A stretch of DNA of 64,000 nt, from assembly GCF_000633395.1 (NCBI RefSeq), contig NZ_AYMU01000004.1, forward strand, positions 490,317 through 554,316. The letters are read 5' to 3'. Below the pieces are notes generated by a model. It was given only the letters and a program-made list of their open reading frames with translations. It made no database searches and had not been told where the DNA came from. The position numbers were made by a program, and so were the translations under genes. This document shows, piece after piece, positions 55,213 through 63,838 of this stretch (within the stretch, counting starts at the first letter, position 1; each line of letters opens with the position of its first letter). The DNA is from Pseudomonas sp. PH1b. GTDB lineage: Bacteria; Pseudomonadota; Gammaproteobacteria; Pseudomonadales; Pseudomonadaceae.

Positions 55213-56016
55213 TCAGTGATCCTGGGTGGTGGTGTCGACTGTGGTTATGAATTCGAGCAGGGTTTGGTTGAAGCGCTGCGGCTGGTCCAGCGGCGTGGCG
55301 TGTCGGGAATCCTCGATCACCACCAGCCGTGCATCCGGCAGCAGTCTGACATAAGCCTCCTTGACCGCCACCGGGGTGTAGTCGCGGTCGGCGCTGACGA
55401 CCAGGGTTGGACAGGTGATCCGGCCCAGACGTTCCTGGACCCCCCAGCCGACGATGGCGTCGAAGCTGGCGAGATAAGCACGTTTGTCGTTTTTTGCCCA
55501 GCGTTCGGCCATCTTCTGCCGCAGTTCGGCTTGCTCCGGCTTGGGAAACAGGCGGGCGCCCAAGGCCTTGCCGATGGTGGCCAGGCTCAGCACCCGGGCC
55601 AGGCTCCAGCGCTTGAACCACTGCCAGTAGTCGTTGGCGCTGCGCACCTTGACCTCCGGGGCGCTGTTGACGATACACAGGCTCTTGAGCAATTGCGGCT
55701 GGTCCACCGCCAGCTGGAAGCCGATCATCCCGCCCATGGACAGCCCGACATAATGCGCGGGGCCCAGGTTCAGGTGCTCGATCAGCGCCACCAGGTCGGC
55801 GGTGAAGCCCTTGATGCTGTAGCGCTCCCGGGGTTTGTCGGAGCGCCCGTGGCCGCGCACGTCGGGGATGATCAGGCGGTAGCGGGCCGCCAGATCGGGG
55901 ATCTGTTTTTCCCAGTCCTGGGCGCTGGAGCCCAGGCCATGAACCAGCAGCAGGGGTTCGCCCCGGCCATATTCCTCGTAGTGCAGGGTGCAACCTTCAT
56001 GCTCGAAATACGCCAT
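55213..56016 (-). CDS. Alpha/beta-fold hydrolase
   Basis: Length 267 aa. The oxyanion region is HGLGSSAQDWEKQI, the nucleophile is Ser93 in GLSMGGMIG, the acid is probably in SADRDYTP, and the His in DSRHATPLDQP. It resembles small-ester and 3-oxoadipate enol-lactone hydrolases, but no substrate is indicated by neighbours. It is co-oriented with ppiA (3 bp) and lies 30 bp downstream of the LysR gene. Confidence 0.88.
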   Translation of the reverse strand: MAYFEHEGCTLHYEEYGRGEPLLLVHGLGSSAQDWEKQIPDLAARYRLIIPDVRGHGRSDKPRERYSIKGFTADLVALIEHLNLGPAHYVGLSMGGMIGFQLAVDQPQLLKSLCIVNSAPEVKVRSANDYWQWFKRWSLARVLSLATIGKALGARLFPKPEQAELRQKMAERWAKNDKRAYLASFDAIVGWGVQERLGRITCPTLVVSADRDYTPVAVKEAYVRLLPDARLVVIEDSRHATPLDQPQRFNQTLLEFITTVDTTTQDH

Positions 56017-56046
56017 GACAGAACTCCTGTTCTGGTGGGTGATGGA

Positions 56047-56970
56047 TCAGGCTTGCTCGGGGGCGGCAAAGGGCGCGTCCAGGGGCGCGGTGTCGAAGGT
56101 GCGCAGCAGCTCCACGAGGATCTGCGTGGCCGGGCCCAGGGGTTTGTCCTTGTTGGAATAGAGAAAGAAGGTTGGATGGCGGCTGCCGCCCTGGTCCAGG
56201 GGCAGGACCTTGAGCAGGCCTTCGCGCAGCTCGCGCTCGATCAGGTGCCGGGGCAACCAGGCAAAACCCAGGCCGCTGCTGACGAAGCTTGCGGCGGTGG
56301 CCAGGCTGCCCACGGTCCAGCGCTGTTCGGCGCCGAGCCAGCCCACATCCCGTGGCTGCTGGCGGCCGGAGTCGCGGATCACCACTTGCAGATGGCTTTC
56401 CAGGTCCTGGAAGTGCAGTTCCCGCTGCAGGCGGTGCAGGGCGTGTTCCGGGTGGGCCACGGCGACGAACTCCACCGAGCTCATCTCGGTGCCCAGGTAA
56501 CCGGGAATGTTGAAACCGCTGATGGCCAGGTCGGCGACGCCTTCGAGCAGCACTTCCTCGACCCCGGACAGCACTTCTTCGCGCAGACGCACGCGGCAGC
56601 CACGGCTTTGCGGCATGAAGGCGGTCAGGGCGCGGACCAGGCGCGCGTTGGGGTAGGCGGCGTCCACCACCAGGCGTACTTCGGCCTCCCAGCCCTGTTC
56701 CATATGGTGGGCCAGGTCTTCCAACTGGCTGGCCTGCTTGACCAGTTGCCGGGAGCGGCGCAGCAGCACGCCGCCGGCCTCGGTGAGCACCGCCTTGCGG
56801 CCGTCGATGCGCAGCAGCGGCACGCCGAGTTGGTCCTGCATGCGCGCGACGGTGTAGCTGACCGAGGATTGCGAACGGTGCAGGGCCTCAGCGGCCTGGG
56901 CGAAGCCGCCGTGGTCGACCACGGCCTGCAGGGTGCGCCATTGATCCAGGGTCACGCGGGGCGCTTTCAT
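56047..56970 (-). CDS. LysR-family transcriptional regulator
   Basis: Length 307 aa. The HTH is FAQAAEALHRSQSSVSYTVARMQDQLGVPLLRIDGRKAVLTEAG. It is divergent from a small secreted-protein gene, 49 bp away, and about 520 bp from azoR. In P. aeruginosa a LysR gene precedes acpD/azoR1 (from memory), so it may affect azoR expression, which is inference. Confidence 0.88.
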   Translation of the reverse strand: MKAPRVTLDQWRTLQAVVDHGGFAQAAEALHRSQSSVSYTVARMQDQLGVPLLRIDGRKAVLTEAGGVLLRRSRQLVKQASQLEDLAHHMEQGWEAEVRLVVDAAYPNARLVRALTAFMPQSRGCRVRLREEVLSGVEEVLLEGVADLAISGFNIPGYLGTEMSSVEFVAVAHPEHALHRLQRELHFQDLESHLQVVIRDSGRQQPRDVGWLGAEQRWTVGSLATAASFVSSGLGFAWLPRHLIERELREGLLKVLPLDQGGSRHPTFFLYSNKDKPLGPATQILVELLRTFDTAPLDAPFAAPEQA

Positions 56971-57019
56971 GAGGGGCTCCTCTTGTCCTAAGCTGGCGCT
57001 CCTTACTGGAGACTGCCGA

Positions 57020-57334
57020 ATGAGAAAATTCTGTTGTGTGTTGCTGGCTCTGCTGCCCCTGAGTGCCTGGGCCTATCCGATCGATGTCGAGAAGCAGTTG
57101 AACGGCCTGAGCATCGACTACACCGCCTACGACACCGATGAGGACATCGGCTCCATCCAGTTGAACAACTTCGGCAAGGTCGATGCCCTGTGCTCGGTGG
57201 TGTTTCGCAACGGTCCCGAGGCACCGCGCACCCGCAAGGTGGAAGTCGCCGCGGGCAAGAGCAAGAACGTTACCGCCAAGTTCAACCGCAAGATCATCAA
57301 GCTGCGCATGGACCTGAACTGCCAGGCCAAATGA
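57020..57334 (+). CDS. Small secreted protein, function unknown
   Basis: Length 104 aa from ATG 57020, ten bases after CTGGAG. A signal peptide (MRKFCCVLLALLPLSAWA) is followed by a compact, beta-type domain with two cysteines (ALCSVVF and DLNCQAK), able to form a disulfide. Similar Pseudomonas proteins have been labelled 3-phosphoglycerate kinase by error; nothing in this sequence supports that enzyme. Confidence 0.75.
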   Translation: MRKFCCVLLALLPLSAWAYPIDVEKQLNGLSIDYTAYDTDEDIGSIQLNNFGKVDALCSVVFRNGPEAPRTRKVEVAAGKSKNVTAKFNRKIIKLRMDLNCQAK

Positions 57335-57493
57335 TCGAAGCAGGGCCGGCCTGGCGTATCACGCCGGGACTGGCTGTGCTTATAAACGAATTTATTGATT
57401 GGTTATAGCAGTTATTTGCGCTTTTTCATCGATATCACTCTGTTTAATCTGCGCCCCATCGACTTACGCATACCCCGATGGAGGCTTCAGCCC

Positions 57494-58093
57494 ATGTCCC
57501 GCGTTCTGATCATTGAAAGCAGTGCCCGTCAGCAGGATTCCGTTTCCCGCCAGTTGACCCAGACCTTCATCCAGCAATGGCAGGCCGCTCACCCTGGTGA
57601 TTCGATCAGCGTGCGTGACCTGGCCCGCAACCCGGTGCCGCACCTGGACGCCAACCTGCTGGGCGGCTGGATGAAGCCCGCCGAACAGCGCAACGCCGCC
57701 GAACAGGATTCCCTGCAACGCTCCAATGAACTGACCGAAGAGTTGCTGGCCGCCGACATCCTGGTGATGGCCGCGCCGATGTACAACTTCGCCATCCCCA
57801 GCACCCTGAAGGCCTGGCTCGACCACGTCCTGCGTGCCGGCGTGACCTTCAAGTACACCGAGACCGGTCCCCAGGGCCTGCTCACCGGCAAGCGCGCCTA
57901 TGTACTGACGGCCCGTGGCGGCATCTACGCCGGTAGCACCGCGGATCACCAGGAACCCTACCTGCGCCAGGTGATGGGTTTCATCGGCATCCACGATGTC
58001 GAGTTCATTCACGCCGAGGGCCTCAATCTGGGTGGCGACTTCCACGAGAAAGGCCTGAACCAGGCCAATGCCAAGTTGGCCCAGGTGGCCTGA
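57494..58093 (+). CDS. azoR: FMN-dependent NADH-azoreductase
   Basis: Length 199 aa from ATG 57494, with GGAGG upstream; the in-frame codons before it are not supported. Flavodoxin-like fold with SSARQQDSVSRQL (phosphate site), PMYNFAIPSTLKAWLDHVLRAG and TARGGIY (FMN ring contacts). It reduces quinones and azo compounds with NADH as a dimer in the cytoplasm. Also called acpD in older annotation. Confidence 0.95.
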   Translation: MSRVLIIESSARQQDSVSRQLTQTFIQQWQAAHPGDSISVRDLARNPVPHLDANLLGGWMKPAEQRNAAEQDSLQRSNELTEELLAADILVMAAPMYNFAIPSTLKAWLDHVLRAGVTFKYTETGPQGLLTGKRAYVLTARGGIYAGSTADHQEPYLRQVMGFIGIHDVEFIHAEGLNLGGDFHEKGLNQANAKLAQVA

Positions 58094-58263
58094 AAACCGG
58101 CTTGCAGTGATTTGCCGGAGCGATGGCGCCGATTCACCGATAACCGATCAGCGCCGTTAATCCACAGATAATCCCCCGGTGTTCAAGTAGTGCCTGCGCA
58201 TCCCCTTCAAGCCGGTTCGCGCATCGGACCTCCCTTTGCACTGGTTGCTCCTTCAGTGCCGAC

Positions 58264-58300
58264 GCCCGATTGCACGCCTAGCGAGATCGGGCTTTTTTTT
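58264..58300 (+). terminator. Rho-independent terminator between azoR and the EamA gene
   Basis: GCCCGAT (58264-58270) pairs with ATCGGGC (58286-58292) around a 15-base loop, followed by eight T residues. It is 170 bp after azoR but only 64 bp before the EamA start, so it could end azoR mRNA or act as an attenuator of the EamA gene. Confidence 0.85.
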
Positions 58301-58363
58301 GCCCGGGATTTTATCTGCCGGAGCAAAACCGTTATCGTCGCCGCCATCCAAGATGAGGCGAAC

Positions 58364-59227
58364 ATGGGCTATCTACTTTTTGTCACCCTGATCCAGGCGT
58401 TTTCTTTCAGCCTGATCGGCGAATACCTGGCCGGTCATGTCGACAGTTACTTTGCGGTACTGGTGCGGGTACTGCTGGCGGGGCTGGTGTTCATTCCACT
58501 GACCCGCTGGCGCCGGGTGGAGCCGGCCTTCATGCGTGGCATGCTGCTGATCGGTGCCCTGCAGTTCGGCATCACCTACGTCTGCCTGTACCTGAGCTTC
58601 AGGGTGCTGACGGTACCGGAAGTGCTGCTGTTCACCATCCTCACGCCGTTGCACGTGACCCTGATCGAAGACGCCCTGAACCGGCGTTTCAATCCCTGGG
58701 GCCTGCTGGCGGCGCTGGTGGCAGTGGCCGGAGCAGTGGTGATCCGCTACGACAGCATCAACCCGGACTTCTTCATGGGTTTTTTGCTGCTGCAACTGGC
58801 CAACTTCACCTATGCCACCGGGCAAGTGCTGTACAAGCACCTGGTGGCGCGCCACCCCAGCGACGAGCCGCATTACCGGCGTTTCGGCTACTTCTACCTG
58901 GGGGCGCTGCTGGTGGTGTTGCCGGCGTTCCTGCTGTTCGGCAAGGCCCATTACCTGCCTGATGCGCCGCTGCAATGGGCGGTGCTGCTGTTCCTTGGCC
59001 TGGTGTCCACGGCCCTGGGCATGTACTGGTGGAACAAGGGCGCGTGCCTGGTGACCGGGGCGACCCTGGCCGTGATGAACAACCTGCACGTGCCGGTGGG
59101 GCTGCTGATCAACCTGCTGATCTGGAACCGGCACGAGGAACTGGGCCGGCTGATGCTGGGTGGTCTGGTGATCCTCGCAGCGGTCTGGATCAGCCGCCGC
59201 GGCGCGGCGCCCCGCCTGACAACCTGA
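58364..59227 (+). CDS. EamA/DMT-family carboxylate/amino acid/amine transporter
   Basis: Length 287 aa from ATG 58364. The frame is also open upstream to 58190, but that stretch crosses the terminator hairpin and is not membrane-like. Ten helices in two repeats, starting MGYLLFVTLIQAFSFSLIGEYLAG, and ending with the conserved LHVPVGLLINLLIWNRHEE segment. Substrate unknown. Confidence 0.87.
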   Translation: MGYLLFVTLIQAFSFSLIGEYLAGHVDSYFAVLVRVLLAGLVFIPLTRWRRVEPAFMRGMLLIGALQFGITYVCLYLSFRVLTVPEVLLFTILTPLHVTLIEDALNRRFNPWGLLAALVAVAGAVVIRYDSINPDFFMGFLLLQLANFTYATGQVLYKHLVARHPSDEPHYRRFGYFYLGALLVVLPAFLLFGKAHYLPDAPLQWAVLLFLGLVSTALGMYWWNKGACLVTGATLAVMNNLHVPVGLLINLLIWNRHEELGRLMLGGLVILAAVWISRRGAAPRLTT

Positions 59228-59252
59228 CCGATTGCCGACGCCTTCGCTGACC

Positions 59253-59640
59253 TATAGGAGCCGGCTTGCCGGCGAAGAGGCCCGCAAGCCCTGCGCCTGA
59301 CGTGCCTACGCCTTCGCTGGCAAGCCAGCTCCTACGGTGGTCCAGAGCGGCTTGCCGTCGAAGGGCCCGCAAGCCCTGCACCTGACGGGCCCCCGACGCC
59401 TTAGCTGATCTGTAGGAGCCGGCTTGCCGGCGAAGAGGCCCGCAAGCCTTGCACCTGACGGGCCGACGCCTTCGCTGGCAAGCCAGCTCCTACGGTGGGC
59501 CAGAGCGGCTTGCCGGCGAGAGTGTGCCTGAAGGGCCCCCGACGCCTTAGCTGATCTGTAGGAGCCGGCTTGCCGGCGAAGAGGCCCGCAAGTCTTGCAC
59601 CTGACGGGCTGACGCCTTCGCTGGCAAGCCTGCTCCTACG
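59253..59640. repeat. BIME array, three main REP pairs plus degenerate copies
   Basis: TAGGAGCCGGCTTGCCGGCGAAG occurs at 59254, 59413 and 59559; each is paired with an inverted CTTCGCTGGCAAGC(C)AGCTCCTAC at about 59310, 59467 and 59615. Between them are partial copies (GAGCGGCTTGCC at about 59346 and 59505). The irregular spacing (159 and 146 bp) and partial units indicate insertions or deletions after amplification. It separates the convergent EamA and MscS genes. Confidence 0.93.
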
Positions 59641-59643
59641 AGG

Positions 59644-60942
59644 TTACAGCGCCTGTTTTTCGATCTGGGGTACATGGCTGGCGCCGAGCACCGCCGGTAG
59701 CAAACCGGCCCGCAGGTCGGTACCGCTGGGTTGCTGGTACAGGTTCAGGCCGAACTCCGGCATCACCGCCAGCAGGTAGTCGAAGATATCCCCCTGGATC
59801 CGTTCGTAGTCCACCCACGCCGTGGTCTTGGTGAAGCAGTAGATTTCCAGCGGAATGCCCTGGGCCGTGGTCTGCATCTGGCGCACCATGCAGGTCATGT
59901 TCGGCTGGATCTCCGGGTGGCTCTTCAGGTACGCCAGGGCGTAGGCGCGGAAAGTGCCGATATTGGTCATGCGCCGGCGGTTGGCCGACAGCGCCGCGAC
60001 ATTGCCCTGGGCCTCGTTCCAGCTTTTCAGCTCGGCCTGCTTGCGCCCGATGTAGTCGGTGAGCAGGCGCACCTTGCTCAGCCGCAGCTCTTCATCGTCA
60101 TGCAGGAAACGCACGCCGCTGGCGTCGATGTACAGGCTGCGCTTGATCCGCCGGCCACCGGACTGCTGCATGCCGCGCCAGTTCTTGAACGACTCGCTCA
60201 TCAGGCGCCAGGTGGGGATGGAGACGATGGTCTTGTCGAAGTTCTGCACCTTGACCGTATGCAGGGTGATGTCCACCACGTCGCCGTCGGCGCCCACTTG
60301 GGGCATCTCGATCCAGTCGCCGACCCGCAACATGTCGTTGCTGGTCAGTTGTACGCTGGCGACGAAGGACAGCAGGGTGTCCTTGTAGACCAACAGGATC
60401 ACCGCCGACATGGCGCCCAGGCCCGACAGCAGCAACAGCGGCGAGCGGTCGATCAGGGTGGCGACGATGATGATCGCGCCGAACACGTACAGCACCATCT
60501 TCGCCAACTGCACATAGCCCTTGATCGAGCGGGTGCGGGCGTGTTCGGTGCGCGCATAGATGTCCAGCAGGGCATTGAGCAGGGCGCTCAGGGCCAGGAG
60601 CTGAAACAGGATGGTGAAGGCCATGGCCAGGTTGCCGAGGAACACCTGACTGGTCTTGCTCAGCTCGGGCACCAGGTGCAGGCCGAACTGGATCACCAGG
60701 GACGGGGTCATCTGCGCCAGGCGATGGAACACCTTGTTGTGGCGCAGGTCATTGAGCCAGTGCAGCGCCGGCTGGCGGCCCAGCAGCCTGATGGCGTGGA
60801 GGATGACATAGCGTGCCACCCGGCCGAGTACCAGGGCGACCACCAGCAGCAGGGTCAGACCGATGCCGGCATGCAGGAGAGGGTGTTGATCGAGGGCTCC
60901 CCAGAGATCCTGGGTATTGAGCCAGAGCTGTTTGAAATCCAT
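59644..60942 (-). CDS. ybdG: YbdG-type mechanosensitive channel (MscS family)
   Basis: Length 432 aa. An N-terminal set of about five membrane helices precedes the pore helix region (SGLGAMSAVILLVYKDTLLSFVASVQL), the MscS beta domain (MLRVGDWIEMPQVGADGDVVDITLHTVKVQNFDKTIVSIP) and a C-terminal alpha/beta part. The pattern matches YbdG/YnaI-like miniconductance channels that open on osmotic downshock. Single gene with its own promoter. Confidence 0.9.
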   Translation of the reverse strand: MDFKQLWLNTQDLWGALDQHPLLHAGIGLTLLLVVALVLGRVARYVILHAIRLLGRQPALHWLNDLRHNKVFHRLAQMTPSLVIQFGLHLVPELSKTSQVFLGNLAMAFTILFQLLALSALLNALLDIYARTEHARTRSIKGYVQLAKMVLYVFGAIIIVATLIDRSPLLLLSGLGAMSAVILLVYKDTLLSFVASVQLTSNDMLRVGDWIEMPQVGADGDVVDITLHTVKVQNFDKTIVSIPTWRLMSESFKNWRGMQQSGGRRIKRSLYIDASGVRFLHDDEELRLSKVRLLTDYIGRKQAELKSWNEAQGNVAALSANRRRMTNIGTFRAYALAYLKSHPEIQPNMTCMVRQMQTTAQGIPLEIYCFTKTTAWVDYERIQGDIFDYLLAVMPEFGLNLYQQPSGTDLRAGLLPAVLGASHVPQIEKQAL

Positions 60943-61074
60943 GGGCTAAATCGATTCTTCTGTATGGCACAAGGGAGGGATTAGAGCATTTAACCCCGGC
61001 AAAGTTACGTTCAAGGACAAATCGGCTAACAAAAAACCAACTCTTTGCGACCGTTTGCACAAAGAAACTCGGCC

Positions 61075-61102
61075 TTGGCGCTCGAAACCGTTACCCTATG
61101 CA
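61075..61102 (+). promoter_or_regulatory. Candidate sigma-70 promoter of the DEAD-box helicase gene
   Basis: TTGGCG (61075-61080) and TATGCA (61097-61102) are separated by 16 bp, 34 bp upstream of the GTG start. Neither hexamer is perfect. The region before it is AT-rich relative to the genome. Confidence 0.35.
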
Positions 61103-61135
61103 GCTGTTTTTTTGCATATCTTCGAGGTAGCACCC

Positions 61136-62476
61136 GTGTTTTCCCAATTCGCCCTGCACGAACGCCTGCTCAAAGCCGTGGCCGAGCTTAAATTTGTCGA
61201 GCCGACGCCGGTGCAGGCCGCGGCTATTCCGCTCGCGCTGCAAGGGCGTGACCTGCGGGTGACGGCACAGACCGGCAGCGGCAAGACCGCGGCTTTCGTC
61301 CTGCCGATTCTCAATCGCCTGATCGGCCCGGCGAAGATCCGGGTCAGCATCAAGGCGCTGATTCTGCTGCCGACCCGCGAATTGGCCCAGCAGACCCTGA
61401 AGGAAGTCGAGCGTTTTTCCCAGTTCACCTTCATCAAGTCCGGCCTGATCACCGGCGGTGAAGACTTCAAGGTCCAGGCCGCGATGCTGCGCAAGGTGCC
61501 GGACATCCTCATCGGCACCCCCGGCCGCCTGCTGGAGCAGCTCAACGCCGGCAACCTCGACCTCAAGGAAGTCGAAGTGCTGGTGCTCGATGAAGCCGAC
61601 CGCATGCTCGACATGGGCTTTGCCGAAGATGTGCAGCGCCTGGTGGACGAATGCCCGAACCGCCAGCAGACCATGCTGTTCTCCGCCACCACCGGCGGCT
61701 CCGGCCTGCGCGAGATGGTCGCCAAGGTGCTGAACAACCCTGAGCACCTGCAACTGAACGCGGTCAGCCAACTCAACGACACCACCCGTCAGCAGATCAT
61801 CACCGCCGACCACAACCAGCACAAAGAGCAGATCGTCAACTGGCTGCTGGCCAATGAGACCTACCAGAAGGCCATCGTCTTCACCAACACCCGGGCCATG
61901 GCCGATCGCATCTACGGCCGCCTGGTAGCCCAGGACTACAAGGCGTTCGTGCTGCACGGTGAAAAGGACCAGAAGGACCGCAAGCTGGCCATCGACCGCC
62001 TGAAGCAGGGCGGGGTGAAGATCCTGGTGGCCACCGACGTCGCCGCTCGCGGCCTGGACGTCGAGGGCCTGGACCTGGTGATCAACTTCGACATGCCGCG
62101 CAGTGGCGATGAATACGTGCACCGCATCGGCCGTACTGGCCGCGCCGGCAACGATGGCCTGGCCATCTCGCTGATCTGCCATGGCGACTGGAACCTGATG
62201 TCGAGCATCGAGCGCTATCTCAAGCAGAGCTTCGAGCGCCGCACCATCAAGGAAGTCAAAGGCACCTACAGCGGGCCGAAGAAGGTCAAGGCCTCCGGCA
62301 AGGCCGTTGGGGTGAAGAAGAAAAAGACCGACGCCAAGGGCGACAAGAAGAAGGCCGCGGCCAAGGCGCCAACCAAGCGCAAGACCGCCAACCGGCCGAA
62401 AAGCGACAGCCTGGTCAGCCAGGATGGCATGGCGCCGCTCAAGCGCCGCAAGCCACAGGCGCCGGCGGCTGAATAA
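61136..62476 (+). CDS. DEAD-box ATP-dependent RNA helicase (SrmB/RhlE-like)
   Basis: Length 446 aa from GTG 61136 with GAGGT upstream. Q motif in FVEPTPVQAAAIPLA, motif I AQTGSGKT (44-51), Ia LLPTREL, II DEAD (152-155), III SATT, V DVAARGLDVE, VI HRIGRTGRAG. A basic C-terminal tail (KKVKASGKAVGVKKKKTD...) should bind RNA. Members help ribosome assembly and RNA decay. The exact paralogue is not assigned. Confidence 0.94.
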   Translation: MFSQFALHERLLKAVAELKFVEPTPVQAAAIPLALQGRDLRVTAQTGSGKTAAFVLPILNRLIGPAKIRVSIKALILLPTRELAQQTLKEVERFSQFTFIKSGLITGGEDFKVQAAMLRKVPDILIGTPGRLLEQLNAGNLDLKEVEVLVLDEADRMLDMGFAEDVQRLVDECPNRQQTMLFSATTGGSGLREMVAKVLNNPEHLQLNAVSQLNDTTRQQIITADHNQHKEQIVNWLLANETYQKAIVFTNTRAMADRIYGRLVAQDYKAFVLHGEKDQKDRKLAIDRLKQGGVKILVATDVAARGLDVEGLDLVINFDMPRSGDEYVHRIGRTGRAGNDGLAISLICHGDWNLMSSIERYLKQSFERRTIKEVKGTYSGPKKVKASGKAVGVKKKKTDAKGDKKKAAAKAPTKRKTANRPKSDSLVSQDGMAPLKRRKPQAPAAE

Positions 62477-62501
62477 GCGCCTGGCCTGATGCGAGCAGAA
62501 A

Positions 62502-62526
62502 GCCCGGACCTGGTCCGGGCTTTTTT
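62502..62526 (+). terminator. Rho-independent terminator after the helicase gene
   Basis: GCCCGGA pairs with TCCGGGC around CCTGG and is followed by six T residues, 25 bp after the helicase stop. Confidence 0.92.
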
Positions 62527-62590
62527 ATGGCGTGCTCCTGTCGTCGGCAGCGCCTGGAGCCGATGCCGGATGGATGCCTGGAGATAGGAC

Positions 62591-63055
62591 ATGAGTGATT
62601 ATTTTGACCAGCAGTTGCGTGAGGACCTGGCAGAACCTATCGCGGCCGGACAACTCAGGGTCTCCCTGGATGTCGATCATTACTTCGGCTTGATGAAAGC
62701 CAGGTTCCCCATCAGAAGCCTGCGGCCCGATTGGCAGAAGATGCCGTTCCGGGTGACTGAGGTGAGTGAGGATCGGCACAGCAGGACAGAGGCCTGCAGG
62801 GCGTTTTTCCAGCGCAGGGTGGATGAGTTTCGCTTGATCGGAGACGCGGTCTACGTGGGAGATGGTTGCACTGACATTGCAGTCTCGGACGATCTTGAAT
62901 CCTTGTTGGAGATCAGCGAATGCCTGTTCTCCATTCCCCAGCATCACTATGTCCTGGCGACGGATCAGTCATGGTTCATGTGCCTGATGATGGAAGGCGA
63001 CATGGGGTTTGGTTTTTTTCGAGACCCAGGGGAGGCCCTTGAGCGGCCGCTTTGA
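62591..63055 (+). CDS. Hypothetical protein with immunity-protein-like features
   Basis: Length 154 aa with AGATAGG upstream of ATG. It is acidic, without signal peptide or membrane segment, and ends in HYVLATDQSWFMCLMMEGDMGFGF, a pattern (SW-C-EGD-FG) seen in small immunity proteins of polymorphic toxins. The base composition is less GC-rich than neighbours. It lies 0.8 kb before a TpsB gene of a two-partner secretion system, though a minus-strand gene intervenes. I do not recognise a family; the immunity role is inference. Confidence 0.55.
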   Translation: MSDYFDQQLREDLAEPIAAGQLRVSLDVDHYFGLMKARFPIRSLRPDWQKMPFRVTEVSEDRHSRTEACRAFFQRRVDEFRLIGDAVYVGDGCTDIAVSDDLESLLEISECLFSIPQHHYVLATDQSWFMCLMMEGDMGFGFFRDPGEALERPL

Positions 63056-63252
63056 TCGAGGACCGCGGGGGCTGATTGGCCTTTAGATGGCCTTCAGACC
63101 AGGAGGCGCGAGGTCCCGGTGTTGTTCAACGGGCCCCGCTGTATGGCCGGCGCCGCATTCCAGCATTCTGAACACACCGCCCCACGGGGCTCATATCCCG
63201 CAGCGGGCACAACCACGCGCGGATCTGCGCCGGGCTTTCTTCGGCGTGGTTC

Positions 63253-63528
63253 TCAGCTATCGGCCTGCTTCTCGGCGGTGGCCAGTTCCTTGAGCCGCTG
63301 ATCGATCAACTGGCAGTCATCCGGCTGGTCCTTGCTGGAAGTGCTGAGTTTCATCCTCTGCAACTCGTCGTTGATCTCCTTGGCCTTGGCCGGGTTCTGC
63401 TCGGTGATCTTGCTCACGGCCTGGGCCAGTTGCTCGCGCTTGGCAGTGGCTTCGTCCGGGGTACAGGCCCAGGCGGACAGGCTGAACAGCAGGGTACTGG
63501 CAACAGTAAGAATGCTCAGGGTTTTCAT
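63253..63528 (-). CDS. Small secreted helical protein, function unknown
   Basis: Length 91 aa from ATG 63528 (GAGGTC upstream). A signal peptide (MKTLSILTVASTLLFSLSAWA) leads to a Lys/Glu-rich helical region (EATAKREQLAQAVSKITEQNPAKAKEINDELQRMK) with two cysteines (ACTPDE and DDCQLI). Similar small periplasmic proteins occur in Pseudomonas but I cannot name a family. Inverted repeat AACCACGC/GCGTGGTT (63211-63251) just after its end may help end its transcript. Confidence 0.75.
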   Translation of the reverse strand: MKTLSILTVASTLLFSLSAWACTPDEATAKREQLAQAVSKITEQNPAKAKEINDELQRMKLSTSSKDQPDDCQLIDQRLKELATAEKQADS

Positions 63529-63838
63529 TGCAGGGACCTCGCGGGTCGGATTCGGGCTGTCAGGCGGTTGACGGGAGGAGGCCAGGGTTAGTTCAGTTGG
63601 ATGCAACGAGTGCCGAGGAAGTGGGTACGGCAGGGGCGTGAAAATACTTATTTAAAGCCGGATTTTTCCGATGCGGATGATGGCCATGAGGACCTGCCAT
63701 CAGCGACCGCTTTAGGTCGCGGCTTCTGGGAGATCTGGCCATTGTTCGGCGATCCCTTGGCTTATTTGACGCCAGAATAGTGGCACATTAATATCGCGCC
63801 CCACTTTTGCCTCTGGCTGCCGTTTCGAAGGATCGAAT

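Noticed and set aside
54508..56991. An 827-codon plus-strand frame opposite ppiA, the hydrolase and LysR genes
   Set aside because: Antisense shadow without any recognisable domain.
57020..57334. 3-phosphoglycerate kinase label for the small secreted protein
   Set aside because: The protein is 104 aa with a signal peptide and lacks all kinase motifs.
58190..58363. In-frame 58-codon upstream extension of the EamA gene
   Set aside because: It crosses a strong terminator hairpin and gives a non-hydrophobic leader; ATG 58364 fits the family start.
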